A stretch of 64,000 nucleotides of DNA, taken from positions 1 to 64,000 of the forward strand of contig NZ_JBJQIK030000001.1 of the NCBI RefSeq assembly GCF_045984285.3, given 5' to 3'. Source of the stretch: Rugamonas sp045984285. GTDB lineage: Bacteria > Pseudomonadota > Gammaproteobacteria > Burkholderiales > Burkholderiaceae_D. Below, one piece after another: positions 8,110 to 16,025 of the stretch. The notes below the pieces were generated by a model. It made no database searches, had not been told where the DNA came from, and saw nothing but the letters and a program-made list of their open reading frames with translations. Each line of letters starts with the position of its first letter. Positions within the stretch are counted from its first letter, which is position 1. The translations under genes and the position numbers were made by a program.

Positions 8110-8523
8110 ATGAAGAAGACCTTTATCGCTGCCCTTGCAGCCCTGTCCCTCACCGGCATGACCGTTGCCATCGCCGGTCCGCAGTCGGTGGAAGACGCCG
8201 CCAAGGCCGGCACCGTGCAGATCAGCAAAACCAACCAGTACCGCCTGGGCACCGGCGAGTTCAACGACTACGCCGCCACCTACAGGCTGCAAAACGGGAA
8301 CACCGTGCGTTTCAGCCAGCAGGCCAACCGCTACTTCATCCAGCTGAAAGGCGAGGAGCGCACTGAACTGCATCCGGTCGCCGCCGCCAAATTCGTCACC
8401 GCGCAGGGCGTGGATGTCGAGTTCCGTGAAGAAGGCGACCTGGTCGCCATCACCAACATCCATCAGCTGCCAAGCTCCGTTGCCATGGCGCCGGTGGAAG
8501 GCTCGGTCGTCGCACGCCGCTAA
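8110..8523 (+). CDS. Hypothetical exported protein, 137 aa
   Basis: Starts with a clear Sec signal peptide (MKKTFIAALAALSLTGMTVAIA, cleavage probably after AIA-G near residue 22). The mature part of about 115 residues has alternating short polar and hydrophobic stretches (YRLQNGNTVRFSQQANRYFIQLKGEERTELHPV), suggesting a small beta-rich periplasmic domain. There is no Cys, so it is neither a lipoprotein nor disulfide-bonded. A TTGGAG ribosome site precedes the ATG at 8110. The gene is monocistronic and closed by the terminator at 8552-8576. I know no function for the family. Confidence 0.75.
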   Translation: MKKTFIAALAALSLTGMTVAIAGPQSVEDAAKAGTVQISKTNQYRLGTGEFNDYAATYRLQNGNTVRFSQQANRYFIQLKGEERTELHPVAAAKFVTAQGVDVEFREEGDLVAITNIHQLPSSVAMAPVEGSVVARR

Positions 8524-8551
8524 GCTGATGCTGCGCAGGACGTGAAAGAAA

Positions 8552-8576
8552 AAGGCCCGCTTGGGCAGCGGGCCTT
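8552..8576. terminator. Intrinsic terminator between convergent genes
   Basis: AAGGCCCGCT pairs with AGCGGGCCTT (10 bp, 5-base loop). T-rich sequence follows on the plus side and an A-rich flank (T-run when read on minus) lies on the other, so it can serve both the exported-protein gene and the FtsH-like gene. Confidence 0.85.
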
Positions 8577-8582
8577 CCTTAC

Positions 8583-10496
8583 TTATGCTGCCAAACGCAG
8601 CGGTTCGGGGTCGAGGCGTTCTTCCAACAGTGCGAAGATCTGGTCCTTGGACAGCACATACTGTTCCATCAGCACGTCCTTCAGTCCATCCATCACCTCG
8701 CGGTAATCGCCGATCGCCTTCAGCGTGTCGCTGTACAGTTCATCGGCCTTCGCTTCCACCTGCACCAGCGTGTGTTCGCCGCTCAGTTCGCTCTTGAACT
8801 GGCTATAGTCCAGCTTCGAGCGCGAATACATGGACAGGCGGTTCACCATCATGTCCAGCATGGAGGTGGCTTTCTGGATGTCGTTCTGCGAACCGACGGA
8901 GATGCCGCGCGCGCCGTAGAACAGCTCTTCGGCCGCCACGCCGCCGTACAGCTGCATCACGTCGCGTTCCATTTCTTCCAGCGTGCGCAGCGACATATCG
9001 TCGCCGGCCGACAGCACATAGCCCAGCGCATTCAGCTTCGATACGGACTCGGTCGAAATCTTCAGCAGGTGCGACTTTTCCTTCACTTCGGCCAGCGACA
9101 GGCCTTCGCGCAGGTAGGGGTCGATCTGCATGAAGAAGTGGCCCAGCTCGTGCAGCGCAATGCGTTCGCGCTGGCGGGTTTTCTCGGCGGTGGTGGCGCG
9201 GTCGGTCAGGCCGATGGTGGCGCGCTCGAAGGCGCGGAACATCAGGTCCGTATTGATCACGGTCTTTTCCTGGATCGACAGCAGCGAGGCGCGGTCCACC
9301 ACGGTTTCCAGCAGCGCGGGGCTGAGGTTGTTGGTGATTTCGGCCACCTGCGCCAGGTCCATATCGTTCCAGTCCACCAGGCCTTCTTCCTTACGCTGCA
9401 GGAAGGAGCGCAGCAGCTGTTCGCGCTCGCCCTTGTTCGGCAGGCGGAAGTTGATCTTCACCGAGAAGCGGCGCAGCATCGCTTCATCCATCTGCGAATT
9501 CGCCTCGTCGAAGTTGGAGGCCACCACCCAGATCACGCCCTTGCCTTCGTCGCTCTTCACGCCGTCCAGCAGGCCGAGCAGGGTGTTGGCGGTATCGTCT
9601 TCCCACTTCTTCTCGCCGCGGCCGCGCGGCATGAACAGGGCCTGCGCTTCATCCAGGAAGATGATGCAGTTGCCGCGCGCCGCCGCCTTGCGGTACAGGG
9701 CGTTCAGCGCTTTCGAGCCGCCGCCGATATAGCCCGATTCGAGCGCCGAGCCGGAGGCCTGGATCAGCGGGTAGCCGAGGCGTTTCGCCAGGTAGCCGGC
9801 CAGCTTGGTCTTGCCGGTGCCTGCAGGCCCGGTCAGCATCACGTTGAAAGGCTTGTCGATGTTGTGCTGCTTGTAGACCGCGCGGTTACGGATCATGTCT
9901 TCCAGGTGCAGCACTTCCTGCTTGATGTCTTCCATGCCGATCAGGTCGTCCATCGAGCCTTTCAGCTTGTCCGGCGAAATCACGGAGGCGGACAGGCCCA
10001 TGCCGGGAATGCCGAACTTCAGCACGAACAGCAGCAGCACCACGAGGAAAATGTCGAAGGCATGGCGCTGCACGAAGGAGCTCACGCCGGCCATGGCGCC
10101 GCCTTCATCCTGCAGCACCGCCTTGTGCGAGGCCAGGTAGTCGTCCCTCGCGATTGCATACGGCAGGCCGTTGCGCAGCAGGACTTCGCGTTCCAGGTTG
10201 ATGTGCGACGTGCTTGGCACTTTCACCACGTGCAGCTGGGCCGAGTCCTTGAACTTGTAGATATAGCGCGGCGCATCCGACAGCGGACGGGCGATCAGCA
10301 GGTAGTCCAGCTTGTCGCGCTTGGCGACCAGGCCGGTGATCTCGGAGATATCCTGCGAGCGCACGATGGGGCTGGTGTCCTGGCCGGTTTGCGAGCCGAG
10401 CGCAATCCAGGCAACGAGCGATGCGGTGAGCAGCAGCAGGCCGATGCGGACCCAGGTGTTCTTGAGCGCGAGCTGGAGTTTGTAAAAATTGAACAT
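8583..10496 (-). CDS. FtsH-like membrane AAA+ zinc metalloprotease, divergent
   Basis: 637 residues in FtsH order: TM1 (about 17-36), a periplasmic domain of about 110 residues, TM2 (about 148-167), AAA+ module, then M41 peptidase. Visible are Walker A GPAGTGKT (223-230), pore loop SGYIGGG (254-260), sensor-1 Asn328, arginines 342/343 of the second region of homology, zinc motif HELGH (449-453) and a third ligand candidate Asp539 in SQNDIQKAT. Walker B is FLDEAQALF where FtsH has DEID, and the gene stands alone rather than beside rlmE/ftsJ. It is therefore a paralogue, not housekeeping ftsH. Likely role: ATP-driven degradation or extraction of membrane proteins; substrates unknown. Confidence 0.88.
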   Translation of the reverse strand: MFNFYKLQLALKNTWVRIGLLLLTASLVAWIALGSQTGQDTSPIVRSQDISEITGLVAKRDKLDYLLIARPLSDAPRYIYKFKDSAQLHVVKVPSTSHINLEREVLLRNGLPYAIARDDYLASHKAVLQDEGGAMAGVSSFVQRHAFDIFLVVLLLFVLKFGIPGMGLSASVISPDKLKGSMDDLIGMEDIKQEVLHLEDMIRNRAVYKQHNIDKPFNVMLTGPAGTGKTKLAGYLAKRLGYPLIQASGSALESGYIGGGSKALNALYRKAAARGNCIIFLDEAQALFMPRGRGEKKWEDDTANTLLGLLDGVKSDEGKGVIWVVASNFDEANSQMDEAMLRRFSVKINFRLPNKGEREQLLRSFLQRKEEGLVDWNDMDLAQVAEITNNLSPALLETVVDRASLLSIQEKTVINTDLMFRAFERATIGLTDRATTAEKTRQRERIALHELGHFFMQIDPYLREGLSLAEVKEKSHLLKISTESVSKLNALGYVLSAGDDMSLRTLEEMERDVMQLYGGVAAEELFYGARGISVGSQNDIQKATSMLDMMVNRLSMYSRSKLDYSQFKSELSGEHTLVQVEAKADELYSDTLKAIGDYREVMDGLKDVLMEQYVLSKDQIFALLEERLDPEPLRLAA

Positions 10497-10696
10497 GGAG
10501 CAGACTCAATAAAGCCAAACAAATGTCGTGAAGGTGGCGGATTGCAGCGCGTTTGTGTGGCGCAACAGATCGGGGCCGAAGAACCGGGGGCGCGAAGCGG
10601 GGCGCAGCCGGGAGAATATTATTGTCGATGCCGAACGGCAACGTAGCGTATATGTGGACTATAACGGCGTCCGCAAGCTTTGTGTTTAGTGTGCTG

Positions 10697-10723
10697 AAGA
10701 AAAATCGCTGTCACGCAACAGCG
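10697..10723 (-). terminator. Intrinsic terminator after the periplasmic binding protein gene
   Basis: On the minus strand CGCTGT-TGCGTG-ACAGCG is followed by ATTTTTCTTC, starting 16 bases after the stop of the gene at 10739-11494. The stem is short (6 bp) but the T-run is good. Confidence 0.65.
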
Positions 10724-10738
10724 CAAAAATACAAGCTT

Positions 10739-11494
10739 TTATTTTTGATCAGACCAGTGCTCGTACTTGCGTTCGATGCGGGCAAAACTTCCGTCACGCC
10801 GCATTGTATCAAGGCTCGCGTTCATGCGCTCGACCATCGCATCCGGCACCGAAGGGTTGCAGGCGAGGTAGACCTTTACCTTGAGGAAGGTGAGCACGGG
10901 TGCAATCTTTCCATTCAGTCCGAACTGTTCCAGCGCCGTGCTGCCGGGCGGCAGCGCCGTCACCCACAGGTCGATACGGTTCAGCATCAGCTTCTTCGGG
11001 TTCGAGTGGTCGTTCTGCACCGGATCCACATTGAAGCCGCGCGCGCGCAGGTAGTCGTCGCGCGCGTCGCCGTTGTAGGTGCCGATGCGCAGCGGCCGGG
11101 CATCCTCCAGCGTGCGCAGCGTGAACTTGCGGTCGGTGCGTCCCACGAGCGACCAGTCCGCTTCATACGTCGGGCCTATCCATTTGAACAGCTTCTCGCG
11201 TTCGGGCGTGCGGGTGGTGGGGAAGATGCAGGTATTGGCGTCGCGCTGGGCCATGGTGTAGCCGCGCTTCCAGGGCAGGACGTCGAGCTGGTAGGAGATG
11301 CCGGTGCGGCTGAGCATTTCCTTCACCTTGTCCGTTTCGTGGCCGCTGACCTTGCCCTGATATTGCATGCTGGCGGGCGGCGATTGTTCGGTCAGTACGA
11401 TGAGGGGCGGGAAGGACGGCGATGGAGGTGCGGCGTGGCCCGGCAGCACAAACGCCGCCAGCACAACCACCGATACCGCCTTCCTGAATGCCAT
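10739..11494 (-). CDS. Periplasmic amino-acid-type substrate-binding protein (SBP_bac_3)
   Basis: 251 residues with a signal peptide (MAFRKAVSVVVLAAFVLPGHA). The mature part reads like the stand-alone bacterial extracellular solute-binding family 3 proteins of Betaproteobacteria (LTEQSPPASMQYQGKVSGHETDKVKEMLSRTGISYQLDVLPWKRGYTMAQ and later ARIERKYEHW). No ABC permease or ATPase is nearby, so it may work as a sensor-type orphan rather than a transporter subunit. The reading frame continues upstream to 12379, but that part is a shadow of the glycosyltransferase gene. The start at 11494 is set by the signal peptide and a GGGGATG-rich ribosome region. Confidence 0.78.
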   Translation of the reverse strand: MAFRKAVSVVVLAAFVLPGHAAPPSPSFPPLIVLTEQSPPASMQYQGKVSGHETDKVKEMLSRTGISYQLDVLPWKRGYTMAQRDANTCIFPTTRTPEREKLFKWIGPTYEADWSLVGRTDRKFTLRTLEDARPLRIGTYNGDARDDYLRARGFNVDPVQNDHSNPKKLMLNRIDLWVTALPPGSTALEQFGLNGKIAPVLTFLKVKVYLACNPSVPDAMVERMNASLDTMRRDGSFARIERKYEHWSDQK

Positions 11495-11583
11495 GCCATC
11501 CCCGTAGATCCGCCAGCAATCTTCGCTGACGGAAACTAGCATAACAGTATTAACTTTCTGCGGGAATAGAAGAGGCCGCTGAT

Positions 11584-13296
11584 TTATGGTGCGCTGCGAA
11601 ACAGGCGGAAGCGTTCCGCGCGGTCGGAGGCGCGGCGGCCCTCCCACAGCAGGGTCCATTGCGGGCCGGGTGCGGGCAGCGCGCCGTTGCCGCGGGTACT
11701 GTCTTGCAGCAGCAACAGATCGCACTTGCCGGGGTTCACGCCGCCGAAGCGCAGCTTGCCGTAATAGGCGAAGGAGGCGCGTTGCGCCGGCCCGACATTG
11801 CTGGTGATGCAATGTGCGTCCGGCGGGATCGCGGTGGCGATCTGGTGCGCCACCGCAGCGTAGCTCTTGCTGTAGTTGATATTGGGAAGAAACAGCGTCA
11901 TCAGCAGGATCCAGATCAGGATCAGGCCGCCGGACGACAGCACCACGGCGCGCCACAGCACCGAAGGCCGGCGCGACACGCGCCAGTGCACCAGCAGGAA
12001 CCAGCCGACGGTGGCCGCCAGCGCCACCAGGAAGGCCAGCGGGCGGAATTCGGGCGTGAAGCCGGGAATCAGCTTCAGCACATTGTGCGCGGGCTTGGCG
12101 GGCCAGCCGGTGAGCTGGGCATACCAGAATATCCACAGCACGGCCGCGCCCAGGGTCAGCACCATCACCGAGAACCAGTCGATGGCGTTGATGGCGCCGC
12201 GCTGCACGGTCAGCAGGCCGAAGGCGGCCATGATGGCCAGCGGCGGCAGCAGCATCAGCAGCTGCGCATGCTCGGGCGCCGGGTGCAGCAGCAGCAGCAG
12301 GGTGGCGATGGCCACGAAGGTCATCGGCACCACGATGTGCAGCAGGTTGCTCTGGCGGCGCCAGGCGTAGACGGCCCACAGCGCGAAGGGCCAGGCCGGC
12401 CAGAAGAACCAGACGCCGTCCTTTAGGAAGGTGGACAGGGCCTTCAGGCTGGGCAGCGCGAGCTGGGCGATGTTCCAGCTGCCCCAGGCGCCCAGCACGT
12501 CCTGGCCGTAGGGACGCAGCAGGAAGGCGGGCAGCAGCCAGGGCAGGGTGACGGCGACGGCCACCAGCAGGGTCAGCGCCAGTTCGCGCAGCACCCGGGC
12601 GGCGGGCATGGCCAGGAAGCGGGTGCAGATGAACAGGGCGGCCAGCAGGAAGGCGGGCGCGACCCAGCCGCGCGTCAGCGTCATCAGGCCGAGCGCCAGG
12701 CCGATCAGCGTGGCATTGCGCAGCGAAGGCTTTTCCATATAGCGCACCGAGCGGTACAGCGTGAAGGCCAGCAGCGCGACCTGCAGCGATTCCGAGGTGG
12801 ATTCATGGCTGTGCGTGAGCAGGCCGAGGCAGCCGAGGTAGATCAGCAGGGCGGCATCGGCCAGGGTGCGGCCGAAGTCGTTGGGCTCGGGCTGGCCGCC
12901 GAAGGCCAGGCGCAGCGGCTGGGCCTCGGGGCGGCGGCCCAGCGCGTAGGTGGTGTACCACAGCGACAGGGCGCCGGCCAGGAAGGCGGTCATGGTGGAC
13001 AGGTGGCTGGCGAACACGTCGTTGCTGAACCAGCCGAACAGCTTGATGCACAGGGCGCCGAACCAGAAGGCCAGCGGGCCTTCCTCCGGCTGCGACAGGC
13101 CGGCGATATTCGGCCACAGCCAGTCCTGCCACGTGCCGTGCGCCATGGTCCACATGATGCCGAAGCTGGCGGCATCGTCGTTCTTCCACGGTTCGCGTCC
13201 GATCAGGCCCGGCAGGATGTAGAGCAGGCCCAGGGCAAACAGGGCCCAGCGCGGCAGGGCGAGGACGGCGGCGGCGGGAAGACGGACTGGCTTCAT
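11584..13296 (-). CDS. Glycosyltransferase family 39/83 membrane protein (ArnT-like)
   Basis: 570 residues with about 11-12 hydrophobic segments, a GT-C fold. The first periplasmic loop carries REPWKNDDAASFG, where the acidic pair is the position of the catalytic Asp in ArnT/PMT enzymes, and a second loop has SHESTSE. Such enzymes move a sugar from a polyprenyl-phosphate donor to lipid A, protein or another acceptor outside the inner membrane. The C-terminal domain is small and periplasmic. No arn genes lie nearby, so L-Ara4N transfer should not be assumed. It is a single gene, followed 89 bases later by the binding-protein gene in the same direction. Confidence 0.8.
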   Translation of the reverse strand: MKPVRLPAAAVLALPRWALFALGLLYILPGLIGREPWKNDDAASFGIMWTMAHGTWQDWLWPNIAGLSQPEEGPLAFWFGALCIKLFGWFSNDVFASHLSTMTAFLAGALSLWYTTYALGRRPEAQPLRLAFGGQPEPNDFGRTLADAALLIYLGCLGLLTHSHESTSESLQVALLAFTLYRSVRYMEKPSLRNATLIGLALGLMTLTRGWVAPAFLLAALFICTRFLAMPAARVLRELALTLLVAVAVTLPWLLPAFLLRPYGQDVLGAWGSWNIAQLALPSLKALSTFLKDGVWFFWPAWPFALWAVYAWRRQSNLLHIVVPMTFVAIATLLLLLHPAPEHAQLLMLLPPLAIMAAFGLLTVQRGAINAIDWFSVMVLTLGAAVLWIFWYAQLTGWPAKPAHNVLKLIPGFTPEFRPLAFLVALAATVGWFLLVHWRVSRRPSVLWRAVVLSSGGLILIWILLMTLFLPNINYSKSYAAVAHQIATAIPPDAHCITSNVGPAQRASFAYYGKLRFGGVNPGKCDLLLLQDSTRGNGALPAPGPQWTLLWEGRRASDRAERFRLFRSAP

Positions 13297-13346
13297 GCGG
13301 TCAGGAATGCTTATTATTGGAAAGTGGGAGTATCAGGCAAAACAAT

Positions 13347-13377
13347 AAAAAAAGGCAGCCGCAGCTGCCTTTTTTTC
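13347..13377. terminator. Intrinsic terminator of rpmE2, probably bidirectional
   Basis: GGCAGC-CGCA-GCTGCC flanked by a run of seven A and a run of seven T, so it reads as a classic terminator on both strands. It lies 14 bases after the rpmE2 stop (minus strand). Confidence 0.85.
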
Positions 13378-13390
13378 GTGGCCGGGCTGA

Positions 13391-13660
13391 TTAGCCTGCA
13401 GCGACGGCGGTCTTGGAACCGACTTTGCCGAACTTCTGGCGGAATTTTTCCACGCGGCCGGCGGTGTCGACGATCTTGTGCTGGCCCGTGAAGAACGGGT
13501 GCGATTCCGACGAAACCTCGATCTTCACCAGTGGGTAGTCTTTACCTTCGTGGTTGATGGTTTCACGGGTCTGGATCGTGGAACGGGTGATGAACTTGAA
13601 GTCGCACGACAGGTCGTGGAACACAACTTCACGGTAATCTGGATGGGTATCAGCTTTCAT
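13391..13660 (-). CDS. rpmE2: 50S ribosomal protein L31 type B
   Basis: 89 residues, MKADTHPDYREVVFHDLSCDFKFITRSTI through ESHPFFTGQHKIVDTAGRVEKFRQKFG, the type B (YkgM-like) form without the CxxC zinc ribbon of type A. It is a large-subunit component joining the two subunits near the central protuberance. It sits next to rho and trxA, the usual betaproteobacterial arrangement. The C-terminal tail is GKVGSKTAVAAG. Zinc-free L31 is often a zinc-starvation alternative; no Zur site was recognised here. Confidence 0.96.
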   Translation of the reverse strand: MKADTHPDYREVVFHDLSCDFKFITRSTIQTRETINHEGKDYPLVKIEVSSESHPFFTGQHKIVDTAGRVEKFRQKFGKVGSKTAVAAG

Positions 13661-13772
13661 GCTTTTCTCTCAAATTTGGTAGCCAGACAGCACTTCGTCG
13701 GTCAGTACAGCTTCTCGACCCGATTGCCGACCACTTGCCGGGGTTTAAACAGCCGGGCAGTATAACATAAAA

Positions 13773-13796
13773 AAAGCCCCCGGAACCGGGGGCTTT
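13773..13796 (-). terminator. Intrinsic terminator of rho
   Basis: AAAGCCCCCGG and CCGGGGGCTTT (11 bp) with a two-base loop; on the minus strand a T-run follows directly. It lies 14 bases after the rho stop and separates rho from rpmE2. Confidence 0.9.
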
Positions 13797-13809
13797 GGGC
13801 GGGGCTCTC

Positions 13810-15072
13810 TTAGCCGCCGCGGCGCATCATGTCGAAGAACTCGGTATTGGTCTTCGTGGCGCGCATCTTGTCGAGGATGAACTCCATCGCCTCGATCTCG
13901 TCCATCGAGTACAGCAGCTTGCGCAGGATCCAGATTTTCTGCAGCTGGTCCGGCTTGATCAGCAGCTCTTCGCGGCGGGTGCCGGACTTGTTCAGGTTGA
14001 TGGCCGGGTACACGCGTTTCTCGGCCAGGCGGCGCTCCAGGTGCACCTCCATATTGCCGGTACCCTTGAATTCTTCGTAAATCACGTCGTCCATGCGCGA
14101 ACCGGTTTCGATCAGCGCGGTGGCGACGATGGTCAGCGAGCCGCCTTCTTCCACATTACGGGCGGCGCCGAAGAAGCGTTTCGGGCGCTGCAGCGCGTTG
14201 GCGTCCACACCGCCGGTCAGCACCTTGCCCGAAGCCGGGATCACGGTGTTGTAGGCGCGCGCCAGGCGGGTGATCGAATCCAGCAGGATCACCACGTCCT
14301 TCTTCATTTCCACCAGGCGCTTGGCCTTTTCCATGACCATCTCGGCAACCTGCACGTGGCGGGTGGCCGGTTCGTCGAAGGTGGAGGCCACCACTTCGCC
14401 GCGCACCGAGCGCTGCATCTCCGTCACCTCTTCCGGACGTTCGTCGATCAGCAGCACGATCAGCGTCACGTCGGGGTGGTTGGCGGTGATGGCGTGCGCG
14501 ATATGCTGCAGCATCACGGATTTACCGGACTTCGGCGAGGCCACCAGCAGGCCGCGCTGGCCCTTGCCGATCGGCGCGATCAGGTCGATGATGCGGCCGG
14601 TGATGTTCTCGGCGCCGTTCATCTCGCGTTCCAGGCGCAGCGGCTCGTTCGGGTGCAGCGGCGTCAGGTTCTCAAACAGGATGCGGTGTTTCGAGGCTTC
14701 CGGCGATTCGCCGTTGACCTTGTCTACCTTCACCAGCGCGAAATAGCGTTCGCCGTCCTTCGGGGTGCGCACCTCGCCCTCGATCGAATCGCCGGTGTGC
14801 AGGTTGAAGCGGCGGATCTGGGACGGGGAGATATAGATATCGTCGGTGGAGGCCATATAGCTGGCGTCCGGCGAGCGCAGGAAGCCGAAGCCGTCCGGCA
14901 GCACTTCCAGGGCGCCGTCGCCGAAGATCTGCTCGCCCGATTTGGCGCGCTTCTTCAGGATGGCGAACATCAGTTCCTGCTTGCGCAGGCGCGCCGCGTT
15001 GTCGATATCGAGCCCGATGGCCATTTCCAGCAATGCGGAAACGTGCAAGGCTTTTAGTTCAGATAGATGCAT
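13810..15072 (-). CDS. rho: Transcription termination factor Rho
   Basis: Hexameric RNA-dependent ATPase/translocase that ends transcription. 420 residues: an N-terminal helical part (MHLSELKALHVSALLEMA), an RNA-binding cold-shock-like domain (GFGFLRSPDASYMASTDDIYISPSQIRRFNLHTGDSIEG), Walker A SPKSGKS, DERPEEVTEM, Walker B VVILLDSITRLARAYN, and a C-terminal FFDMMRRGG tail. Length and motifs match E. coli Rho (419 aa). It follows trxA after 138 bases that contain an imperfect 13-bp hairpin (15175-15202). Rho genes are commonly autoregulated through their leader. Confidence 0.98.
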   Translation of the reverse strand: MHLSELKALHVSALLEMAIGLDIDNAARLRKQELMFAILKKRAKSGEQIFGDGALEVLPDGFGFLRSPDASYMASTDDIYISPSQIRRFNLHTGDSIEGEVRTPKDGERYFALVKVDKVNGESPEASKHRILFENLTPLHPNEPLRLEREMNGAENITGRIIDLIAPIGKGQRGLLVASPKSGKSVMLQHIAHAITANHPDVTLIVLLIDERPEEVTEMQRSVRGEVVASTFDEPATRHVQVAEMVMEKAKRLVEMKKDVVILLDSITRLARAYNTVIPASGKVLTGGVDANALQRPKRFFGAARNVEEGGSLTIVATALIETGSRMDDVIYEEFKGTGNMEVHLERRLAEKRVYPAINLNKSGTRREELLIKPDQLQKIWILRKLLYSMDEIEAMEFILDKMRATKTNTEFFDMMRRGG

Positions 15073-15174
15073 AGGTGTTTGAGTGTCCCGAGACGGGAAA
15101 GTAAGGTAGGGGAGGGAACTGCGTGGACTTAATTGTCAAAAGGGAAAGGGCTGGTGCCTCATTCCCGGCCAGGC

Positions 15175-15202
15175 AGGCAGTGCTGCGAGCGCAGCGCTGC
15201 CT
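15175..15202. repeat. Imperfect 13-bp hairpin between trxA and rho
   Basis: AGGCAGTGCTGCG and CGCAGCGCTGCCT pair with a single T-G, loop of two bases. On the minus strand it starts eight bases after the trxA stop but has no T-run. It may be a weak trxA terminator, an mRNA end stabiliser, or part of the rho leader. Confidence 0.55.
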
Positions 15203-15210
15203 ATATTAAC

Positions 15211-15537
15211 TCAAATATTGCTGTCGATAAAAGAGGTCAGCTGGCCTTTTGCCATGGCGCCGACTTTTTGTGCCGCTGGAACACCATTTTTGAACAGGAT
15301 CAGGGTCGGAATGCCACGGATGCCGAATTTGCCCGGCACCGCCTGGTTCGAATCCACGTCCAGCTTGGCGATGGTCAGCTTGCCGTCGTATTCCTTGGCC
15401 ACTTCTTCCAGGATCGGGGCAATGCTCTTGCAAGGACCGCACCATTCGGCCCAGAAATCGACCAGCACCGGACGGTCGGCCTTGAGCACGTCGGCTTCAA
15501 AGGAGGCGTCGGTGATGTGTTTGATATTTTCGCTCAT
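15211..15537 (-). CDS. trxA: Thioredoxin 1
   Basis: Cytoplasmic disulfide reductase of 108 residues with the WCGPCK active site (Cys33, Cys36), cis-Pro in RGIPTLILF and the usual FWAEWCGPC context. The start at 15537 (MSENIKHITDASF) follows a GAGGAAA ribosome site; the longer frame to 15600 lacks similarity. It is located directly ahead of rho, as in most Betaproteobacteria. Confidence 0.97.
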   Translation of the reverse strand: MSENIKHITDASFEADVLKADRPVLVDFWAEWCGPCKSIAPILEEVAKEYDGKLTIAKLDVDSNQAVPGKFGIRGIPTLILFKNGVPAAQKVGAMAKGQLTSFIDSNI

Positions 15538-15638
15538 ATTGGTTTCCTCTTTCAGAGGGTAAGGTTTAATGTTGCCTGGCACATGCCATGTGCAGCACAT
15601 GGAGGCGCCACTGCGTCTTTCAATGCAACAATCATAAC

Positions 15639-16022
15639 CTATTTTTTCCGGATGCGTCCCGCGTGTGCAAGCAGGTCGCCCAGCTCGCTTTCCGAGACCG
15701 GTTTGGCGCAGCTGCCCAGCATGGTCAGCCCAAGCGCCATGCCCAGGGTTTCCGCGGCCCGCACGATGGCCGCGTCCATGCCGGACAGCAGCAGCACCAT
15801 GCCGCCGAAGCGGCGTTCGGCGGCCAGACGCAGGAACTCGATGCCGTCCGTTTCCGGCATCGACAGGTCGCAGATCATCAGTTCCGGACGGAATTCCTCC
15901 AGCTGCACCAGGCCGGCGCGCGCATCGGGCACGCGCAGCACTTCATGCTCGCCCAGGCCGGCGATCATGTCGCCCAGCATATTGAGCTGGAATTTGTCGT
16001 CGTCCAGCAGCAGGATCTTCAT
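15639..16022 (-). CDS. CheY-like response regulator (receiver domain only)
   Basis: 127-residue stand-alone REC domain: acidic pocket Asp7/Asp8, phosphorylation site Asp52 in MICDLSMPE, Ser80 and Lys107 in CAKPVSE. It has no output domain, so it acts through protein contacts or as a phosphate sink or relay. It begins three bases after the stop of the hybrid kinase gene and is surely cotranscribed, making that kinase (with its C-terminal Hpt) its likely phosphodonor. Confidence 0.88.
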   Translation of the reverse strand: MKILLLDDDKFQLNMLGDMIAGLGEHEVLRVPDARAGLVQLEEFRPELMICDLSMPETDGIEFLRLAAERRFGGMVLLLSGMDAAIVRAAETLGMALGLTMLGSCAKPVSESELGDLLAHAGRIRKK

Positions 16023-16025
16023 CGG

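Noticed and set aside
10739..12379. A 546-codon protein made of glycosyltransferase-like and binding-protein parts
   Set aside because: The first part is an out-of-frame shadow of the glycosyltransferase; the signal peptide at 11494 marks the real start.
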